DNA of 33,723 bases from Saprospiraceae bacterium (lineage in GTDB: Bacteria > Bacteroidota > Bacteroidia > Chitinophagales > Saprospiraceae), in contig JAHDDD010000007.1 in NCBI GenBank assembly GCA_020629535.1, positions 1 to 33,723 of the forward strand, read 5' to 3'. Within the stretch, counting starts at the first letter, position 1. The number at the start of each line of letters is the position of its first letter. This document shows, piece after piece, positions 25,838 to 33,635 of the stretch. A program made the translations under genes and the position numbers. Below the pieces are notes generated by a model. The model did no database searches. It was not told the origin of the DNA and saw only the letters and a list, made by a program, of their open reading frames with translations.

Positions 25838-26463
25838 GATCAGAGTTACTTGAAAAGCACTTTCCAGAATTGGACAAAAGCAAAATTGCATTACTCGAAA
25901 AATTTGTCCAACACATTTCTGAATGGAATGAGAAGATAAACCTCATCTCCAGAAAGGACATCGACAATCTGTGGGAAAGACATATACTCCACAGTCTAAT
26001 GATTTTAAAGGTGATAGATTTTAAAGGGGGCACAAAAGTATTAGATCTCGGGACCGGAGGTGGATTTCCTGGCATCCCCTTGGCTATTTGCTTTCCTGAC
26101 ACTGAATTTCATCTAATCGATGCACGAGCTAAAAAGATCAAAGTTATTAATGAATTCATTGATAAATATGATCTGAAAAATGTTAAAGCAGAGCATATTC
26201 GGATTGAGGAATTAAAGGCCAAGTATGATTTTATAGTAAGCAGAGCTGTTACAACTTTAACCAAGTTAAGGGCCTGGACCAGGCGTTCTTTCAAAGAGAG
26301 AGACAACAACGCATTGCCCAATGGTTTGATCATTCTAAAAGGTGGCAATCCGAAAGATCTTCAGAATGAGTTGTCACATGATTACCTTGAATTTTTTGAT
26401 ATTCATCGTGTATTAGATGATGAATACTACAAAGAAAAATACGTTATTTATATTCAGAATTGA
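25831..26463 (+). CDS. rsmG: 16S rRNA (guanine527-N7) methyltransferase RsmG
   Basis: A 210-aa SAM-dependent methyltransferase that methylates N7 of G527 in 16S rRNA. It has the family's helical N-terminus (FVQHISEWNEKINLISRKDIDNLWERHILHSL), the SAM loop VLDLGTGGGFPGIPLAI (about residues 68-84) and the downstream FIVSRAVTTL motif. The length is right for the family if translation starts at the TTG at 25831, which overlaps the glycosyltransferase stop by 7 bases (TTGGTAA). The frame stays open further upstream, but that part is the overlapping last membrane helix of the glycosyltransferase read out of frame and does not resemble RsmG. The stop lies 10 bases before the MscS channel gene. Confidence 0.95.
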   Translation: MVRSELLEKHFPELDKSKIALLEKFVQHISEWNEKINLISRKDIDNLWERHILHSLMILKVIDFKGGTKVLDLGTGGGFPGIPLAICFPDTEFHLIDARAKKIKVINEFIDKYDLKNVKAEHIRIEELKAKYDFIVSRAVTTLTKLRAWTRRSFKERDNNALPNGLIILKGGNPKDLQNELSHDYLEFFDIHRVLDDEYYKEKYVIYIQN

Positions 26464-26473
26464 GAGATAAGCT

Positions 26474-27793
26474 GTGAATAATACATTATTTTCAATTGGA
26501 GATTTTGACCTGACTACAGACCACATAATTGGTATCTGTATCATCATCATTGTTGGATGGTTGTTGATCAATTTTTTCAATTCTTATCTTCTTCCTTTAG
26601 CGACAAGAAACAAAGAGATACCAGAAAGTTCTATCCAAAAATTTAAAAGAATCGTGTTTGGTGGGGTTGCCTTGTTTTGTGTCTTTTTGACCATTGCTTT
26701 TCTCAATTTAGACTTTATTCTTTACTCAACAGATACGGGTACCGTCACATTGGGTTTTCTTATTCTTTTCTTGATCGTTATCGAAATCCTTCGTGCAGTA
26801 CATTGGGCTGTAAACAACCTTTTTATTCACGACTTCTACACGAAGCGTGATGATCAAAAAAACTACAGCAATTTTCAAAATCAGGACAATGAAATAGAAG
26901 TAAGGAGGACCATTCGATACATCGTCATTTTCGTTGGTCTTATTTTCTTAATTCGAATTCTTCAATGGGATCGTGCACTTTTTAGCTCTGCCATAAATGG
27001 CGAAAATGTTAGTTTCAGAATCTCAGATATTTTTGAGGCCGTCTTAATTTTTCTCTTTGCTCAAGTGATCGTTTGGGTTCTCATTCATTTGGTCTTGTAT
27101 GGCGTATACAAGCAACGGAAGGTAGATGTCGGATCTCAGTATGCGATCAACCAATTGCTCAAATACATCATCTATGTCATCGCCATCGTCTTAATGCTAG
27201 ACAAGGTAGGACTGAATATCAACCTACTTCTAGGAGGTGCTGCGGCCTTGTTGGTAGGTATTGGTTTGGGTCTTCAGCAAACCTTCAATGATTTTATGTC
27301 AGGCATAGTTTTGTTGTTTGAAAGAACGGTCTCAGTCGGCGATGTATTACAAGTTGGTGACAATGTAGGAGTGGTTAAAAAAATAGGTCTTAGGGCTTCG
27401 ACCATTGAGACTAGAGGTAACATTACATTACTTGTTCCAAACTCAAAATTGGTCAATGAGACAGCCATGAACTGGACCCATTTCGATGATAAGGTGAGAT
27501 TTGATGTGAATGTCAGTGTCGCCTATGGCAGCGATACGCAATTGGTAAAAAAACTGCTGCTCGATGTTGCAAAGGAAAATCCTTACATCATAAATTACCC
27601 AGCTCCGTTTGTTAGGTTCAATGCCTTTGGAGAAAGTTCATTGGACTTCACAGTCTACTACTTCTCAAGAAATTTCATAGTCATTGAAGATATCAAAAGT
27701 GACATGAGATTTGAGATCGACAAAAAATTCAAAGAACATAGCATTGAAATACCATATCCTCAAAGAGTAGTTTGGCAGAAAAAAGAAGAATAA
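26474..27793 (+). CDS. MscS-family mechanosensitive ion channel
   Basis: A 439-aa inner-membrane channel that should open under membrane tension to relieve osmotic downshift. Several N-terminal helices (about residues 15-240) precede the MscS core: the Gly/Ala-rich pore helix GGAAALLVGIGLGLQQTFNDFMSG (about 252-275), then the beta domain with ERTVSVGDVLQVGDNVGVV and the conserved NITLLVPNSKLV and NWTH, and an alpha/beta C-terminal domain ending in ERR-like KKEE residues. It is longer than E. coli MscS (286 aa) because of additional N-terminal helices, as in other Bacteroidota homologues. The start is GTG at 26474; no nearby ATG fits. It is the last gene of the GT2-rsmG-mscS operon, and 48 bases separate it from the convergent acyloxyacyl hydrolase gene. 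Confidence 0.92.
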   Translation: MNNTLFSIGDFDLTTDHIIGICIIIIVGWLLINFFNSYLLPLATRNKEIPESSIQKFKRIVFGGVALFCVFLTIAFLNLDFILYSTDTGTVTLGFLILFLIVIEILRAVHWAVNNLFIHDFYTKRDDQKNYSNFQNQDNEIEVRRTIRYIVIFVGLIFLIRILQWDRALFSSAINGENVSFRISDIFEAVLIFLFAQVIVWVLIHLVLYGVYKQRKVDVGSQYAINQLLKYIIYVIAIVLMLDKVGLNINLLLGGAAALLVGIGLGLQQTFNDFMSGIVLLFERTVSVGDVLQVGDNVGVVKKIGLRASTIETRGNITLLVPNSKLVNETAMNWTHFDDKVRFDVNVSVAYGSDTQLVKKLLLDVAKENPYIINYPAPFVRFNAFGESSLDFTVYYFSRNFIVIEDIKSDMRFEIDKKFKEHSIEIPYPQRVVWQKKEE

Positions 27794-27841
27794 GATCTAT
27801 TGCTCAAGAATGGGACTTGAATTTGATGTTAATCTTTAAAC

Positions 27842-28954
27842 TTAAATTTTGATACCTACATTTATACTCAGATATTCTGCCACAAACTTTCTTGATTTCA
27901 TTGAAACACCGATATGACTTCTAGGGGTAATTTTATAAAACAATCCCAATCGATGCGATAATTGCCAATCGTCCCTTGCATTCAAAATCGGCATGGAAAG
28001 CGTATTCGAAATCCTTGCGAATATTTTACCAAAAATTAAATCTGCTCCAACCAATATCTCATGATCGAAAGACTGTCTTCTCGCTTCTGATTTTTCAAAA
28101 AATAAAGAACGTAAAAAATAATTTCTAGCGTAATTATATTCAGAACGTATACCTGCAATCAGGTGGAAATACTGCATGGTTCGATGAGACAACAACATAC
28201 TCAACTGAGGTACAATAAAATTTTGACCACCATCAGGTTTGATTTGTTTAAAACCAATACCAATATTTATTTCTGTTGATATCTTAGAAAGAAAAGAGGC
28301 TTTCTCTTCTTCAATATATTGTACAAATTGACCGGAAAGCACAGCAAGTTTTCCAACTTTTGGTTGATACCTATACTTAACTCCTGCTTTGAAAGAACCA
28401 ATATTAATTCCACTGTTGGGTGTATGCGCAGCTCCATTTGAATAATGCAATAACTGAAACCCGAGCTCAAGCTCCCACCTTTGATGAATGACATACTTGT
28501 TCTCAAATGTAAATGCAGTGATGTTATTCAGGTGCGTACCTATGGCATTGTTCTTTGTGTTTTCAATTTTATCAAATGGTTTGGTAATCCACACAAGTCC
28601 CGACCCTGCTTGAAATCGGAAGGTGGATTTTCCGATTGAAAACATCTTAAAAGATAGACTTGGATAATACGCAAAAGTATATCCCAATTGATCAGGATTG
28701 CCGAAAGATGCTAACTGAAAATGATGTGTGAAATCTGGCATTCTCCAAAACCTTTGCCATAGTGAAGTTTCGTTTGCAGCCACACGATATTCATATTCTC
28801 CACCAAAAATGAATTTGGGTTGATCAAAAGCAAGGTTTTCTCTGTGTCTGATAATATTGCCTGCATAAAAAGAAGGTCCCCAGGCTTGCCCTGATACATC
28901 CTGCAAGAAAATCAGTAACAACATGATCAAGAAAAATCTTTGCTTTCGGTCCAT
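27842..28954 (-). CDS. PagL-like acyloxyacyl hydrolase (lipid A deacylase family)
   Basis: A 370-aa outer-membrane beta-barrel protein with signal peptide (residues 1-23). PagL-type enzymes remove the 3-O-linked acyl chain of lipid A in the outer membrane. The signature block is LLHYSNGAAHTPNSGIN, with His170 and Ser172 in the catalytic positions (PagL of Pseudomonas: His126, Ser128), and strong alternation of hydrophobic residues suits a barrel. The third catalytic residue (Glu140 in Pseudomonas) aligns to Asn184 here; I recall Asn as common in Bacteroidota members. At 370 aa it is about twice the usual PagL length, with extra barrel strands on both sides. It is a single-gene unit between a convergent mscS gene and a terminator (28969-28999). 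Confidence 0.75.
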   Translation of the reverse strand: MDRKQRFFLIMLLLIFLQDVSGQAWGPSFYAGNIIRHRENLAFDQPKFIFGGEYEYRVAANETSLWQRFWRMPDFTHHFQLASFGNPDQLGYTFAYYPSLSFKMFSIGKSTFRFQAGSGLVWITKPFDKIENTKNNAIGTHLNNITAFTFENKYVIHQRWELELGFQLLHYSNGAAHTPNSGINIGSFKAGVKYRYQPKVGKLAVLSGQFVQYIEEEKASFLSKISTEINIGIGFKQIKPDGGQNFIVPQLSMLLSHRTMQYFHLIAGIRSEYNYARNYFLRSLFFEKSEARRQSFDHEILVGADLIFGKIFARISNTLSMPILNARDDWQLSHRLGLFYKITPRSHIGVSMKSRKFVAEYLSINVGIKI

Positions 28955-28968
28955 TCAGCAATGAATAT

Positions 28969-28999
28969 AAAAAAAGGGTTGCTCAAATTGAGCAACCCT
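28969..28999 (-). terminator. Strong intrinsic terminator ending the six-gene minus-strand operon
   Basis: GGGTTGCTCA (28976-28985) and TGAGCAACCC (28989-28998) form a perfect 10-bp stem (11 with the flanking A-T pair) around a 3-base loop. On the minus strand the stem is followed by TTTTTTTAT, a textbook U tract (28969-28975 as A on the plus strand). It lies 24 bases beyond the stop of the 76-aa gene and before the PagL-like gene. Confidence 0.93.
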
Positions 29000-29023
29000 C
29001 ATTTAATCTTCGGTTAAACAGCA

Positions 29024-29254
29024 TTAAGCTTCCACCTCGTACAGCGCACTATGGAACATTATGTTCTGAATTGCAGCATTAGAAGGTGAAAATGTCACTT
29101 TGGGTAATTTCTTAAATCCATTCTTCAGGTCGAAAAACATGGTTTTAAGCTCAGAATTGTTTTCAATAGCATCCTCGATTTCAAGGGTTTGAAACAAGTC
29201 CGTTTCACCGTAAATAAGTTTAACCAGCATGTTTGGAGTGTAGTCGTGCGTCAT
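29024..29254 (-). CDS. Small uncharacterised acidic protein (76 aa)
   Basis: A 76-aa protein with no signal peptide or membrane segment. It starts MTHDYTPNMLVKLIYGET, has an acidic helix (IEDAIENNSELKTMFFDLKNGF), then the motif KLPKVTFSPSNAAIQNIMFHS and ends YEVEA. I believe short proteins of this form occur widely in Bacteroidota, but I do not know a function and cannot check. The acidic helix plus PSxxxIQNI end suggests a protein-binding role. It is the last gene of the run that starts with the histidine kinase, 59 bases after the DUF2147 gene, and is followed directly by a strong terminator. ATG start; the AT-rich hairpin at 29259-29277 lies right before it. Confidence 0.8.
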   Translation of the reverse strand: MTHDYTPNMLVKLIYGETDLFQTLEIEDAIENNSELKTMFFDLKNGFKKLPKVTFSPSNAAIQNIMFHSALYEVEA

Positions 29255-29258
29255 ACGC

Positions 29259-29277
29259 TATTTTTTGTTAAAAAATA
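29259..29277 (-). other. AT-only hairpin just upstream of the 76-aa gene
   Basis: TATTTTTT (29259-29266) and AAAAAATA (29270-29277) are perfect complements around GTT. It is all A/T and 4 bases upstream of the start codon, in a 59-base gap. It may only reflect AT richness, but its position could affect initiation of the 76-aa gene. Confidence 0.3.
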
Positions 29278-29313
29278 TACCTCTAAAACAGTCTGGATAT
29301 TCAAATTATTGTA

Positions 29314-29736
29314 TCACTCAGCGCGAATCCAATACTGACTTCTACCGAGTAGTGAAAAACCCATATATCCTCGGACTTCCAGCTTGTTTGCATTCTCTAA
29401 TTCGATCAATGCAGAGTAGATTTTTCCTGTTGCAGGATCAATGATTTCGCCTCCCGAATAACCATCTCCATCCTTCTCTAGGTCCCATAAAATAACCATT
29501 CCTTCGATCGACTTACCTTTTCTATCTCCTTTGCATTCATTGCAATGAGAAATACTGGCTCCTTCCAACAATTGTTGAACTTTGCCGTATACCTTACCAT
29601 TTTCTTCATAGATTTCAATCAGAGACTTTTCTTTTCCATCATTATCATCAATGCTTTTCCATGTCCCGAACACTGTTTGTCCGAAAGAAAATGAGGCAAA
29701 CATTAAAAACACTAGGGTTGAATATATTCTTATCAT
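29314..29736 (-). CDS. DUF2147 domain exported protein
   Basis: A 140-aa protein with a signal peptide (residues 1-19, MIRIYSTLVFLMFASFSFG) and then a single DUF2147 domain: FGTWKSIDDNDGKEKSLIEIYEENGKVYGKVQQL, followed by WDLEKDGDGYSGGEIIDPATGKIY and RGYMGFSLLGRSQYWIR at the end. This is the usual length and motif order for the family, a lipocalin-like beta protein found in the periplasm of many Gram-negative bacteria; the ligand is unknown. A CNEC pair (HCNECKGDRKG, about residues 65-75) could form a disulfide or bind metal. It lies 15 bases after the aminotransferase gene and 59 before the 76-aa gene. Confidence 0.88.
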   Translation of the reverse strand: MIRIYSTLVFLMFASFSFGQTVFGTWKSIDDNDGKEKSLIEIYEENGKVYGKVQQLLEGASISHCNECKGDRKGKSIEGMVILWDLEKDGDGYSGGEIIDPATGKIYSALIELENANKLEVRGYMGFSLLGRSQYWIRAE

Positions 29737-29751
29737 TTTTAAAAAGATTTT

Positions 29752-30651
29752 CTATACTTTGATACAAAGTTTTGGCACTCTTAGTTCAAACGATTCTATC
29801 AACTTTGGTAATATTTTTTCTGAACTATTATTTTCGATTTTCCTACCGTCTATTTCATAAATGGGTGTCAATTCTCCCATTGTGCCTGTACAAAAAACTT
29901 CATCAGCGGCATACAATTCAGTAAGTGAAATGTTTTTCTCTTCCATGTGCAATCCCAATTCTCGCGCCAATTCAATGATCAGGCCTCTCGTGATGCCATG
30001 AAGGCATGCGTCTGCATGCGGAGTGTAGACTTTTCCATTTTTACTCATGAAAATATTGGTACCATTTAACTCAGCGGCATAACCATACAAATCTAACATC
30101 AATGCCGCATCTGCACCTGCTACATTTGATTGTATTTTTGCCAGTATATTATTGATCAAATTGTTATGATGAATCTTTGAGTCAAGATGATTGGGAGAAT
30201 TTCGTCTAATGGTGGATGTAATAACTTTTATACCATGTTCATTGTCATAAACAGGTGGTTTATATTCTGGAACGATGATCAATAAACTTCCAAACTGATT
30301 AAGCCTTGGGTCCATTCCCGAAGTAATTTTTTCTCCTCTTGTCAATGTTAAACGGATGTGTACATCCTTCTCCATTTCGTTGGCTCTGAGTGTTTGAGCG
30401 ATGGCATCAATTATGTATTCCCGTGAAGGGATATCCACAAAGTGCATGGCCTTGGCGGAATCTCTGAGCCGGTCCAAATGCCGATCCAACATAACGATGC
30501 CTTCTTTGTATAAACGTAGCCCTTCCCAAACCGCATCACCTCCTTGAACGACACTGTCAAAAACACTCACCTTCGCCTCCTCCCTCGGAACGATCTCTTT
30601 CCCAACCCAAATCTTAATATCCTTATTTCTTTTATCAAACTTCTGTAACAT
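29752..30651 (-). CDS. Class IV aminotransferase (branched-chain / D-amino acid transaminase fold)
   Basis: A 299-aa PLP-dependent aminotransferase of fold type IV, related to IlvE. The signatures are VSVFDSVVQGGDAVWEGLRLY near the N-terminus, MLDRHLDRLRDSA, the PLP Lys159 in HLDSKIHHNNLINNILAK, and the C-terminal GYAAELNGTNIFM and ADEVFCTGTMGELTPI segments. Whether it works on branched-chain L-amino acids, D-amino acids or aminodeoxychorismate cannot be settled. The context argues for a special role: the gene sits 49 bases after a sulfotransferase-fold gene, a pair I recall as fused in plant branched-chain-aminotransferase-like proteins. Start is ATG at 30651. The DUF2147 gene follows at 15 bases. 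Confidence 0.88.
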   Translation of the reverse strand: MLQKFDKRNKDIKIWVGKEIVPREEAKVSVFDSVVQGGDAVWEGLRLYKEGIVMLDRHLDRLRDSAKAMHFVDIPSREYIIDAIAQTLRANEMEKDVHIRLTLTRGEKITSGMDPRLNQFGSLLIIVPEYKPPVYDNEHGIKVITSTIRRNSPNHLDSKIHHNNLINNILAKIQSNVAGADAALMLDLYGYAAELNGTNIFMSKNGKVYTPHADACLHGITRGLIIELARELGLHMEEKNISLTELYAADEVFCTGTMGELTPIYEIDGRKIENNSSEKILPKLIESFELRVPKLCIKV

Positions 30652-30700
30652 CTATCGCAATTAAATTAATAAACCACTAACCGTCTCTGTCCTTTTCTGA

Positions 30701-31429
30701 TCACATTTTATCCACTTCAATCAAATACTCGCTTAAAGCTATATAATATTCATTGGCTTCAGTATACAAATCGGTCAAATGTTCAGGCAATGGTTCGTCT
30801 CTTGTGGTCTTGCTTTCAAACTGTGTTGTTTTGTGCACATTTTCATACCAATATTTTGCCCAAATTCCATCAATTGATTTGGGACCTTTTTGCCACTTAA
30901 GCATATTTTGATCAAAGGGAATGTCCAGCTTAACACATAATTTTTGAAAGGTAATCTCGGCATTTTTCAATATTTCTGCAGAATCTAAAACTATAGGTTG
31001 CATACCATTTGCTTTCAACCATTGCATGATTTCAAATGATCTTTTCAGTCCAATATCATTGATCGTTGGGTTCTCGATAACTTTTGAAAAAGAAACAATC
31101 AATTGTTTGGGATTTCTGATCAACAGAAAATTTATCATCCCCGAAAGGAAAGAATGGTCTTGCTCTTTTAGAATGTGATGTGCCATATTCTTGACAAATA
31201 CATTGCGCTGTTTTGCCAATGCGTGGATCTCCGAAGTTACTACATTCGGATCATGATTCTGACTCAAAAGAATCTCTCCTTTTCCTGGATGATCAACATC
31301 TCTTTTTGATAAATAATGTGCATAATAAGGTTCATCAACTCCTATAAAATCGTTCCGATTATCAAACGCATACATAATAGCGGTAGATACATTCCGTGGA
31401 CCGGAAATCATATTGATTATCTTATTCAA
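30701..31429 (-). CDS. Sulfotransferase-fold P-loop protein paired with the aminotransferase
   Basis: A 242-aa P-loop protein with MISGPRNVSTAIMYAF at residues 7-22, DEPYYAHYL, a second strand and loop FLLIRNPKQLIVSFSK (about 100-116), and a C-terminal helical region. It fits the sulfotransferase fold, with an SGPRNVST loop in place of the classical PAPS loop, and is unlike the two sulfotransferases at the left end. The start is a TTG at 31427-31429; the only nearby ATG (31411) would remove the first beta strand (NKIINMISG). The TTG overlaps the upstream stop by 8 bases (TTGAATAA), indicating coupling with the alkyltransferase-like gene. The acceptor and even transferase activity are unproven. 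Its likely partner is the class IV aminotransferase next to it. Confidence 0.8.
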   Translation of the reverse strand: MNKIINMISGPRNVSTAIMYAFDNRNDFIGVDEPYYAHYLSKRDVDHPGKGEILLSQNHDPNVVTSEIHALAKQRNVFVKNMAHHILKEQDHSFLSGMINFLLIRNPKQLIVSFSKVIENPTINDIGLKRSFEIMQWLKANGMQPIVLDSAEILKNAEITFQKLCVKLDIPFDQNMLKWQKGPKSIDGIWAKYWYENVHKTTQFESKTTRDEPLPEHLTDLYTEANEYYIALSEYLIEVDKM

Positions 31430-31754
31430 AATCCTCTTGCTTTAGATCCTCTCCAGGATGCCAAAATAAGTTAGAGAATTCGACCACCTTATCTTTCTTA
31501 ATAATGACGCCTTCCTTTTCGAGCATCTCCTGCATGTAGGTCGGAGTGACAAACTGATGTCTCCCACTCAACTCGCCAATGCGATTAACCACCCTATGGG
31601 CAGGTATGTCATCCATCATGTGTGAATGATTTAGTGCATAGCCAACCATCCTTGCTGAGCCAAGGGCAAGAAAGTCTGCAATAGCTCCATACGTACTTAC
31701 TCGTCCTCTTGGAATGGAACGTGTCACCTGATAAACTTTGTCATAGTAAGACAT
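31422..31754 (-). CDS. Alkyltransferase-like protein (ATL, MGMT family without the catalytic Cys)
   Basis: A 110-aa DNA-binding protein of the O6-alkylguanine-DNA alkyltransferase family. The family block RGRVSTYGAIADFLALGSARMVGYALN includes the Tyr22 and Arg35 used for base flipping. The PCHR motif of active MGMT is PAHR here (residues 51-54): the acceptor Cys is replaced by Ala, as in ATL proteins, which bind O6-alkylguanine and hand it to nucleotide excision repair rather than dealkylate it. Length fits ATL (about 100-110 aa), against about 170 aa for full MGMT. It is preceded by the histidine kinase (14-base gap) and overlaps the next gene. Confidence 0.9.
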   Translation of the reverse strand: MSYYDKVYQVTRSIPRGRVSTYGAIADFLALGSARMVGYALNHSHMMDDIPAHRVVNRIGELSGRHQFVTPTYMQEMLEKEGVIIKKDKVVEFSNLFWHPGEDLKQEDFE

Positions 31755-31768
31755 AGCATAAATGTAAG

Positions 31769-33631
31769 TTATATCCTGATATCAATGGTCACAGTGGTGC
31801 CTTTTAAAGGTACAGAATAGAAATCCACTTCACCGTTTAATAGCTTGACACGATTTTCAATATTTTCAAGACCTCTCGCGCCCTTCCGAATATTTGATTT
31901 AACAAATCCCACTCCATCGTCTTCAATGATTAGATTTATATGTGAGTCATAACTGTTGAGTTGGATAAACACATTTGAGGCAGAAGCATGCTTTCTAACA
32001 TTGTCCAAAAGCTCAGAGATAATATGATACAATTCGAGTTCGACATGTTCTTTCAATCGCTTTTCCATGCCGAAATATTCGAATTTGATCTTCATCGATC
32101 CAGCCTCTTTATAGGATTTTATCATTGAACGAATCTCTTCTACTAAACCAAATTGTTTCAATGTACTCGGCATCAAATTATGGGAGATGACTTTCAATGA
32201 TTGATCGATTTTTTCAAAAATTGAAATACTGTTTTCGATATCATTGCTTTGAGGAAATGTAGATTTTGCAGCTTCAAGATTCATCTTTGCCGCCGACAAA
32301 AGACTCGACAAACTATCGTGAATGTCCATTGAAATTCTTTCACGCTCGTTGTTGAGGCTCATCATCAATGATTCTGCTGCTGCTTGTTTTTCTTTCGCAA
32401 GTTGAAGTCTGATTTTTCTTGTTTCACCAGCCCGCACAAAGCTTCGATAAAAAAGGTACATCCCGATCAATGTTATATGTAGGCTCATTCCTACTATCCC
32501 TGGATGTTCTGTGATGTAATTTGGAGAAATCAAGTCCTGGATTCGAAAAACCCTCGACAACAATACGAAACAAGTGACAGCAAAAATCAATAGTAATACG
32601 ATCGCGTCAGCTGATCTCTCTTTGACAATCTTGTGTAAGCAAAGGCAAATGTTTATGGCTGTCAAAAGAAAAGAAAAGACCAAAAAGCTAAGGATTACAA
32701 TTCCAATGTTTTCTTCATTATCAATTTCCAACCATTGAAAAGGATGAACAAATAGCATAAAAACAACGTAAATGATAAGTACTCCTATCAGTACTTTCAC
32801 CAATCGACTTCGAGGAGAATATTTCAAGAAATTGATGGTAAATAAAACACTGAATATCGAAATCAGGCCTAAAAACAATGGCCTTGAAAGACCATTCATC
32901 CATGGTGACTTAGACCACAAATACATAAAGCCATATCCTTCATCAGAAAGCACATACAGTATACTTGAAAATGAAATCATTGATTGATAAAATAGAAATC
33001 TGTATCGAAAGGTCAGAAAAAGTCCCAACAGAGCAATTGCGACAAAGAAGTTAACGCCTATGCTCATACCGTGAAACAATCTTTTGGAGTTTTCTTCTTC
33101 TAAAAATGAATTCTCAGTGTAAACATTCATGATCAGTGGAAGCTCTTGTCCTTCTTGATCAAAAAGAATAAAGATTTCAATACTGTCTTGCTTCTCCAAC
33201 CAGATATTGTGAATGAAGTTTGGATGACTTCCTCTTCTGTGATTGAAAGGAAAATTGTCACCTTGCCAATCCAAGGTATTTACTCTTCCTTCTTTCCTAG
33301 TGCACCATTTGTATTTTGCAATATGTGGATATGCAAGCTCGAAAATGTATTCTTCATCATCATCTGAGGTGATACCCAGTCGAACCCAGTGTCTGTCATT
33401 TTGAGGTGGAAAGCTGAGATCAGTTTGCAGATTTTGAGTCCATAATTCCTCATTATTCAATGCTTCTGAAAAGTCGACATTCTTGTTTTCATCTATGATC
33501 AGATCGAGCCAAGGAATGATATTGACCTTCTGAATATTTTTATTGACTGGCAGGTATCGGATTTGCGAAAAAACATTCTCCGAAAGGAGAAGGAAAAGGA
33601 AGACCAAGCAAAATTGAAAGTTGGGAAGCAT
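31769..33631 (-). CDS. 7TMR-DISM sensor histidine kinase (HisKA_3 / NarL-type)
   Basis: A 620-aa membrane sensor kinase. The signal peptide (residues 1-22) is followed by a periplasmic 7TMR-DISM extracellular beta domain (about 30-165), a seven-helix 7TMR-DISM membrane region (about 185-400), a coiled linker with IRLQLAKEKQAAAES, the HisKA_3 dimerisation helix with phosphorylatable His438 in MDIHDSLSSLL, and a HATPase_c domain (about 525-620) with N-box ELLDNVRKHA and G-box EDDGVGF. DISM sensors often detect carbohydrates or other periplasmic ligands. No response regulator is visible in the window; it may lie beyond the right edge or elsewhere. Upstream DNA contains a heptanucleotide repeat. 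Start is ATG at 33631. Confidence 0.93.
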   Translation of the reverse strand: MLPNFQFCLVFLFLLLSENVFSQIRYLPVNKNIQKVNIIPWLDLIIDENKNVDFSEALNNEELWTQNLQTDLSFPPQNDRHWVRLGITSDDDEEYIFELAYPHIAKYKWCTRKEGRVNTLDWQGDNFPFNHRRGSHPNFIHNIWLEKQDSIEIFILFDQEGQELPLIMNVYTENSFLEEENSKRLFHGMSIGVNFFVAIALLGLFLTFRYRFLFYQSMISFSSILYVLSDEGYGFMYLWSKSPWMNGLSRPLFLGLISIFSVLFTINFLKYSPRSRLVKVLIGVLIIYVVFMLFVHPFQWLEIDNEENIGIVILSFLVFSFLLTAINICLCLHKIVKERSADAIVLLLIFAVTCFVLLSRVFRIQDLISPNYITEHPGIVGMSLHITLIGMYLFYRSFVRAGETRKIRLQLAKEKQAAAESLMMSLNNERERISMDIHDSLSSLLSAAKMNLEAAKSTFPQSNDIENSISIFEKIDQSLKVISHNLMPSTLKQFGLVEEIRSMIKSYKEAGSMKIKFEYFGMEKRLKEHVELELYHIISELLDNVRKHASASNVFIQLNSYDSHINLIIEDDGVGFVKSNIRKGARGLENIENRVKLLNGEVDFYSVPLKGTTVTIDIRI

Positions 33632-33635
33632 TTTT

